DNA of 64,000 bases from Porodaedalea pini. Taxonomy: Eukaryota; Basidiomycota; Agaricomycetes; Hymenochaetales; Hymenochaetaceae. The notes beneath the pieces are model-generated. The model was given only the letters and a program-made list of their open reading frames with translations. It had not been told where the DNA came from and searched no databases. Positions 58,043-64,000 of the stretch are shown one piece after another (the first letter of the stretch is position 1; each line of letters opens with the position of its first letter). The DNA lies in the NCBI GenBank assembly GCA_002794775.1, contig NBAY01000003.1:186001-250000 (forward strand), written 5' to 3'. Position numbers and translations under genes: made by a program.

Positions 58043-58395
58043 TAAAATGTGGTTTCTTCTTCCTTGTGCTGGCTAGAGGATAACTGTGAAGACATCGGCT
58101 GGCCACACATTTCAATAAGAGTGCCCAGCGAAAACTTCTTCAGTGCGATACAAGACGTACCTCTAGGAAAGTAGAGAAGAAAATAGATGCCAGTGAGCAA
58201 CCGTTCAATCAAGCATGCAGATTACCTAGCAGATGGCAGCAAAAATAACTGCATCAGATAGCAACTGACGGATCCCAGGCTATAACGAGTCCTGCGGTGG
58301 ACTGCTTTCTTGCCTGCTGTGTTTCAAGAGTTACCGTACCTACATCTTATTCCTCGGCGAGGACAGTTTTACTTCTATACATAGAAGGTGAAACT
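58043..58395. promoter_or_regulatory. Divergent region, hypothetical / NLR
   Basis: A 353-bp gap if the NLR starts at 58396. An in-frame upstream Met at 58297 would shorten it. No regulatory site recognised. Confidence 0.4.
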
Positions 58396-61300
58396 ATGCA
58401 AGATAGTAGTTTCTGGGAAACAGTATCCCGCATCAACCCCGGAGCACAGCTTGTCTTAAAGACCTTGTACCAGATAGGCGACGCTTCCAACGTGAATGTT
58501 CTGAAAGGGTTGGCTGAACTCGGCTCCATGATTCTGGACGGTTGTGCAGTAAGCCACCTATCTCCGTTTGCTCGAACCGTATGGTTGACAGCCTTGCTAG
58601 TACGCATCACTCTGTGAGGAGGAATGCCGCGACCTATCTATGTACACACTCGAGCTCCTTAAGGCCATCGTCAATCATGCTTGCGAGCGAAGAGCATTTT
58701 CTCCTTCTCAGCAGCGACTTCTTGAGATGTGCGAAGAGTAAGTGCACCATATGATGCTCACCAATTTCATTCTGGTTGACCAGTCAACAGGACCTTCAAC
58801 AACATTTCGTCATATGTTCAGTCACTTCGCAAGCGGACACTTCTCAATCGTATCATGAGCCGACGAGAGAAAGACGCGCTTCGCATACGACGGTTGCAAT
58901 GCCAGGTCGCAGATGCCTTAAACCATTTCCAAGTGAGCGATCTACTTGGGCTTGTCTGTGATCTGACTTCCTGATTGCATTAGGTCGAGGCACATATCGA
59001 CATTCGAGAAACAATTGCGAGCCAGGCGACACAGTTGAAAGTTCATCAGGAGGTTATCATGACTTACATCGACAACATGAGCCTTGAGTTGAGTTCTGAG
59101 ATTACCCGCAGACTTGAGAAGGAGGTATGTTCCGTCGTTTTCTTCCTTCAGAACTAATGTGTAACGTACATTAGACCAGTAAACAAACAAGAAGGTCTGG
59201 CACGCTTGCCGCTTATAATGCTTGAGTTGTTAAATCATAGATGTTTGACAGCATCGGGGCGTCCTTCGATAAAATAGGTCCTACCCCTTTCTTCTTTGGA
59301 CGTCAAGAAGAGTTAGAAGAGCTCTGTCATGCAACAACGGGCGGCCAGCAGGGCGCAAAAGTTGCTGTCCTTGGACCTGGAGGGATAGGTATCACTCTAT
59401 CTCTCAACGATCTCTGGTAATTCTGACAATGAACTTTGTAGGCAAAACTACTCTAGTTAAAAAGTTACTGCATCACGAGTTGGTCGCGAACTTTTTCGGA
59501 GAATATCGCTTCTTTATGTCGTGTGAATCCGCAGATTCTGCGGATGCCTTTCTTATGTTGCTTGCTAAACTGTTTAGAGTTGAAGGAAAGCAACTTCTGG
59601 AACAGATCAAGCGTTTCTTCGCCGACCTGCCCGTGCCTGTCCTGCTAATCCTCGATAACTTCGAGACACCGTGGGACTCCCCATCGAGAAACGAAGTCGA
59701 AGGGCACCTCTCTTCTTTGGCCAGTTTAAACAACCTTAGCATCGTGGTCGCCATGCGCGGTGTGGAAAGACCTCGCAATGTGCTTTGGAACCGACCTTTC
59801 TTCCCTTCCATTCGACCTATGGACAAACTTTCTGCGCGGCGGCTTTTCTTTTCAGAAAATGAATGCGATCAGGAAGATCCGGTAGTTGACCAGCTTTTGG
59901 AATGTATGGGCTACGTTCCCCTCGCTGTTAGTCTGGTTGGACACTTGGCTCAGGTCGAGGAGCCTGCGTCACTCCTTCGCCGCTACGCGAGGGAGAGCAC
60001 ATCTTTATTGAACATCAGCAACATCAGCAGCAACCGCGAGTCGAGTGTCGACGTCTCCATCCTGCTCTCATTGCAGAGTCACAGGATGAAGCGTATTCCC
60101 GAGGCATTACATCTACTTTCTGCTTTGTCGCTCCTCCCAGATGGACTGACCTCATCAGAATTCGAGACCGTGTTCGCCTGTCTTCCGAGATCGTTAAAAG
60201 CTTTAAGCACTTTGCGACAGACGGCTCTGGCATATAATGAGGGGAAAGGAGACGACGCTACCATTCGAGTCCTAAATCCTGTCAGGGATTTCATGATTCG
60301 AAACCACCCGCCTCCTCCTACGATTTTATACTCAGTGGAGACGTATTACTTGGAACTTGCCAATCTTTCAAAGAGGATCGGTTCATCCGATGGCAAAAAA
60401 GCCGTCAGAACATTATTGCCGCATATCGGGAACATGCATTCGCTTGTTGCATCGGCGCTTAAAGACTTCATCGAGACTGAAGGAAGTTGGCGTGACGGCC
60501 AAGCTATCGACAGGATTCTGGAAGCGGTAGTCTGTTTGACGCGTCTGCAGCGGTACACCTCCCTGGGAAATCGGAAAACTGTTGACTTAGCTATTGAAGC
60601 GACCCAGAAGGCGGGAGAAGAAAGGCTCTGCGCCGATGCTAAACTTGCACGCGCACAGCTGCATAGGCATTATGCGGAGAACAGAGAAGCGATTACTGTC
60701 GCTAACTCGGCTCTCGAATTGTACAGTCGGCTAGGCGACCTTTCGAGGATGGCAGGTGAGCAGTTTTTTGTATACCTCATGAACAGTTCGGACAGTGATG
60801 GTCATGTGTCGGCTAAGAATGCCACCATGTGCTGGGCCATGTCAAAGCGATAACTAAGCACGAAGACGCGGTGGAGAACTACGAGCGGGGCTTGCACTTC
60901 TCGATCCTTTCACAAAATCGGCATTGTCAAGTTGGTATACTAGAATCTTTTTCGCCTTTCACTTGAGCTGACATCGTTTGCAGGCTAAATGCCTCGCAAG
61001 TCTGGCAGAGAGCAAGATGTACAAGGGTCGGCTTCTAGAGGCTGAACAATTAAGCAAAGAAGCCTTGGTTATCTTCAAGGAATTGAAGGATTTGACAAAT
61101 ACAGGATTGAGCACGTTCTGGCTTGGCCGTATCGACGAGCAACGTTCGCACTTTACGGCCGCCTCAAATCACTACAAAGAAGCACATCAACTGCTGGAGC
61201 AGGCAGGCGATGATCGCGACAGCACGCGCCCATTGATATGCCTTGGCGATCTTCTGTTCCACGTATGCGATTACCCCTCGGCGATGGTCCGCTATGGGAA

Positions 61301-62012
61301 GGCAATTGATATCTTGCAGCGACTCCGAGAAGTTGACAGAGTGCTAGGCTCCTACGTGATGATCAGTCAAGTCAACATCCACGTTGCCTTGTACGAAAGG
61401 GAGCAGGCTGTCGCTCTTCTCAAACGAGTGTTACACAATTTCGTTCAACTTCGCATTGTGCATGGTCAAATCCACTGCCATTTGGCGCAAGGCGACATTG
61501 CCGTACAGACAGGAAGCTTGAGCGATGCGGAAGCATGCTATCTGAAGAGTCTTGCGCTTGCGGAAGAATCCTCGTACGGTGCGGAGATCGCTCTCTGCAA
61601 TCGACAGCTAGGCCGACTTTACATCCGCAAGCGAGAGGCGAATAAAGCTTTCTGGCGATGTACAATGGCTTTCGAAACATACAGCATCCATGAAGACGTT
61701 CTTGGAAAAGCTACTTGTATGCAGATTTTAGGAGATGCATTTATCATGTCGGGTGATGTTACGAGCGCTGAGGCGTGCTATGGTGGTGCCTTGCACTTCC
61801 TTCGGCGCCTACGCGTTCTTCGTGGAATTGCAGATTGTCTTCTTGGATTGGGTAAAGTGGCGAGGATGAAGAACTTGGGTAGGGAAGCTACTTGGTTCAT
61901 ACAAGAGGCATCAACTTTTTATTCGAGATCTGGGGACACACCCGGTGTCACTGCCTGCGGGATACTACATGAAGAATTCGCGAGTGAAAGAAGCATCGGT
62001 GATGGCATTTGA
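58396..62012 (+). CDS. STAND/NLR-type receptor: helical (MLKL/HeLo-like) N-terminus, NB-ARC, TPR repeats
   Basis: The N-terminal 190 or so residues are helical: NPGAQLVLKTLYQIGDASNV, LSMYTLELLKAIVNHACERR, FNNISSYVQSLRKRTLLNRI, HIDIRETIASQATQLKVHQE, in a layout like the four-helix MLKL/HeLo-like domains of mushroom NLRs. The linker TPFFFGRQEELEELCHATTG enters NB-ARC: Walker A GPGGIG|KTTL (split by an intron ending at about 59441), Walker B VLLILDNFE, a GxP-like YVPLAVSLVGHLA and LNPVRDFMIRNHPPPP in the winged-helix/MHD position. The C-terminal third has at least seven TPR units (ALVIFKELKDLTNTGLSTFW, AIDILQRLREVDRVLGSYVM, AEACYLKSLALAEESSYGAE). Likely acts in self/non-self sensing or cell-death signalling. 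Start 58396 is chosen because helix one begins soon after; 58297 is possible. It appears intact. Confidence 0.82.
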
Positions 62013-62339
62013 GCGTGGCATGAATCCTTCGAAATACATAGCAACTATCACACTATGTAATACCTTCAGGTAATTCTCCTTTGCTTAGAAGTTTACGCAT
62101 AAGAATAGAGGTAATGACTCCGCCTCTGCATACCAATAGTGCATCCTCGCATAACTACCAAGACTGACAAAGCGGGGCGCATAGGTTAATACAAAGCATC
62201 CTCGGGTACTGATACAACAGCTCCATACAGACAAGCAAGACAGCGAAAACAAAAATTGCAAAGATAGAGTTGGCATAGGTACATCATCCGTATAGATGGA
62301 ATGAAACAAAATTAGAGATGGTGCGCGTGCGAGCGGTCA
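62013..62339. other. Convergent 3' UTR region
   Basis: A 327-bp gap between convergent stops. No gene seen. Confidence 0.5.
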
Positions 62340-64000
62340 TTAATTGCCCTCTTTGCCGCTATCTTCAGCAGCAGCTTCGCCCTCTGGGTCCTCGTCGATC
62401 CGTTCCCGCACGCCTGCGCCTACGCCAGAGCTTGAATCGGTCTGTCCAGCAGAGTTGGCCTTAGCACTCTTTTTACGCTTCGCAGACTCCTTGAGGCGCT
62501 CCCAACGCTCGCGGAATTTTGCAATCATCGCTTTCTGCAAATACAGGAAGGCATGAGCACTTGTATATAGGAGCAACCAAACGAGAGTTATCATGAAGGT
62601 GAAGATAACGGACCTGTTTGTCGTTCTCTAAGCGCACAGCACGTAGTTCATCCTCCAACTCTCTGATACGGCGCAGGAGCGCCGTTTCCCTATCCCGCCC
62701 GCCAGCTCCAGCACCTTGCGGCCCGTTCAAATTCAGGCCCGGTCCGCCACCAGCAAAATTCGCCATTGAGTGCATAGAAGGAGCTGCGAAGGAGGTCGAG
62801 GCCACCATCGCACGTTGTGCCTTTTATGCTAGCATGAGCCAACAAAGTAAACTGATAGATTCATCTGTCGAGAACAAACCTCTTTTCGTGCGAGCATGAT
62901 ATTATCGCGCAGATGCTGATCCTGCTCATTTCTGAGCGTGATCTGTCGCCGCACAGCGCCCATCTGCGACTCCATAGCCGATAACTTGGTTTTGAGCTCT
63001 GCATTCTCCCGCTTGAGCCGGGTTGATGAAGATAGATCTGAGGATGATGAGGACGGTATGAGGCAGAAGTCGTCGAGTGAGTCGTAATCTGAGGCATTCC
63101 ATGTGGCACGCTGAACATAAGCTAATAAACGAGGAAAGAAGGCGACGCACCGTCTTCATCAAAATCAAAATCATCATCCTTTGGCAGCTTCGTACTTTCC
63201 ACTTCCTTTGGAGGGTTTCTATATACGGTGCCCTTTGACTTCGATACATCAGGTTCAACTCCGTCCGTATCCTGTTTTCCGCCTTCAGATTGCGTGGAAG
63301 CGGTACGACTCTCGACAGCATCGAGTGCGGCCATTGCAGCTGTCTGGAAGGACATTGGCTGAGACAAGTTGACCATGATCTCCCCAGTTACTTTCCAGAA
63401 CAAGTCAAACGGCGAATCGTCACCGTTATTCTCAGACTTGTCCGTTCAACAATAACTCTCAATCAACCGAGACAAACAGAGATCGGAAAAGAAGAGAAAT
63501 CACCTGCTGATTCAGAACCATGAAGGACTCGTCGAACGTGCTGGATGATGACTCGAGATTCCGACCTCGAAGTGGGACATGCAGTGCTGAGACGGAACTG
63601 GAGACGGCCTCATTGTCATTGCTTTTGGAGACACCACGGGGAGTCTGACTTATTTGTGGCAGCGCCGGATCCTTACCCTCTTCTCTGAGTTTTGCGATGC
63701 GCCGCTGCAGATCCTTCCCGACAGAATAATGGTGGGTACACAGCTTTCGCAATGTGCTTTTTGTCTAAAGTTGAGACAGTCGGATAGCATTGCGGCGTTT
63801 CACAATTAGAGTCAATTGTGAATTCGAGTTACAATAGGACAGACTTACGTGCTCATCTGTTGACTGGTTCACGCATGTCTGGAATGCCTCCGCGGCCTTG
63901 TAGTGTTCTTCCGACGCTGGAATGAGCAGGCCCCGCGCATAGAATTCGGAAGCGTTGTTGGAGTGCTCGTGACCCTGCCGTGTCCAGTTTGCCGCATCGA
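62340..64000 (-). CDS. MIT-like and coiled-coil protein, 5' end outside window
   Basis: Enters from the right edge with SNNASEFYARGLLIPASEEH and YKAAEAFQTCVNQSTDEH, then LRKLCTHHYSVGKDLQRRIA, a three-helix pattern like a MIT domain. A conserved-looking SPFDLFWKVTGEIMVNLSQP block follows, then an acidic DDDFDFDEDG, a long coiled coil (LKRENAELKTKLSAMESQMG; RRIRELEDELRAVRLENDKQ) and a Lys-rich helix (AKFRERWERLKESAKRKKSA) ending GKEGN with stop at 62340-62342. MIT plus coiled coil would fit an Atg38/NRBF2-like autophagy factor or another endosomal protein, but this is a guess from architecture. The N-terminus lies beyond base 64000. Confidence 0.6.

Overview
The window looks like nuclear DNA of a filamentous basidiomycete, most likely an Agaricomycete. 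The evidence is dense genes broken by many GT-AG introns of about 50-60 nt, fungal housekeeping orthologues (Ndc80, Cms1, Mrp10, Rmp1, Noc3, Apc5, Src1/Heh1, Vps23), and a STAND/NLR receptor of the N-terminal-helical-domain + NB-ARC + TPR type that is abundant in mushrooms. There are 23 protein-coding loci; two are cut by the window edges. No tRNA, rRNA, CRISPR array or intact transposon was seen.

Layout. 1-12.6 kb: Ndc80 (3' part), a TmpA-like membrane oxidoreductase, an ERI-1-like exonuclease (-), Cms1, mitoribosomal MRPL31 (-) and splicing factor SF3A1/Prp21. 13.4-25.6 kb: a low-complexity hypothetical (-), Ubc6/UBE2J (-), mitoribosomal Mrp10, RNase MRP subunit Rmp1-like (-), AP-1 beta adaptin, sulfide:quinone oxidoreductase (-) and an Mso1-like secretory protein. 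26.6-31.6 kb: a GPI-type cupredoxin with tandem repeats and the inner-nuclear-membrane protein Src1/Heh1. 31.6-37.3 kb: gene-poor. 37.3-42.4 kb: ESCRT-I Vps23 (-) divergent from a TEA-domain transcription factor. 42.4-50.0 kb: gene-poor. 50.0-64.0 kb: Noc3 (-), Apc5, an O-methyltransferase, a hypothetical (-), the NLR and a MIT-like/coiled-coil protein (-).

The genes do not form one pathway. They are conserved housekeeping functions (kinetochore, APC/C, ribosome biogenesis, splicing, trafficking, mitoribosome) arranged in many head-to-head pairs that share short promoters. The most distinctive items are: the NLR-type receptor; an iron-responsive-GATA-like palindrome just upstream of the O-methyltransferase; a possible membrane anchor on the ERI-1-like nuclease; the two gene-poor blocks around Vps23/TEA; and a recurring pattern of apparent single-base deletions next to G/C runs in at least five genes. 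That pattern suggests consensus errors in the assembly rather than five pseudogenes, and it affects how the gene models should be read. All names come from reading translated motifs; no database search was run, and splice sites are hand-placed.
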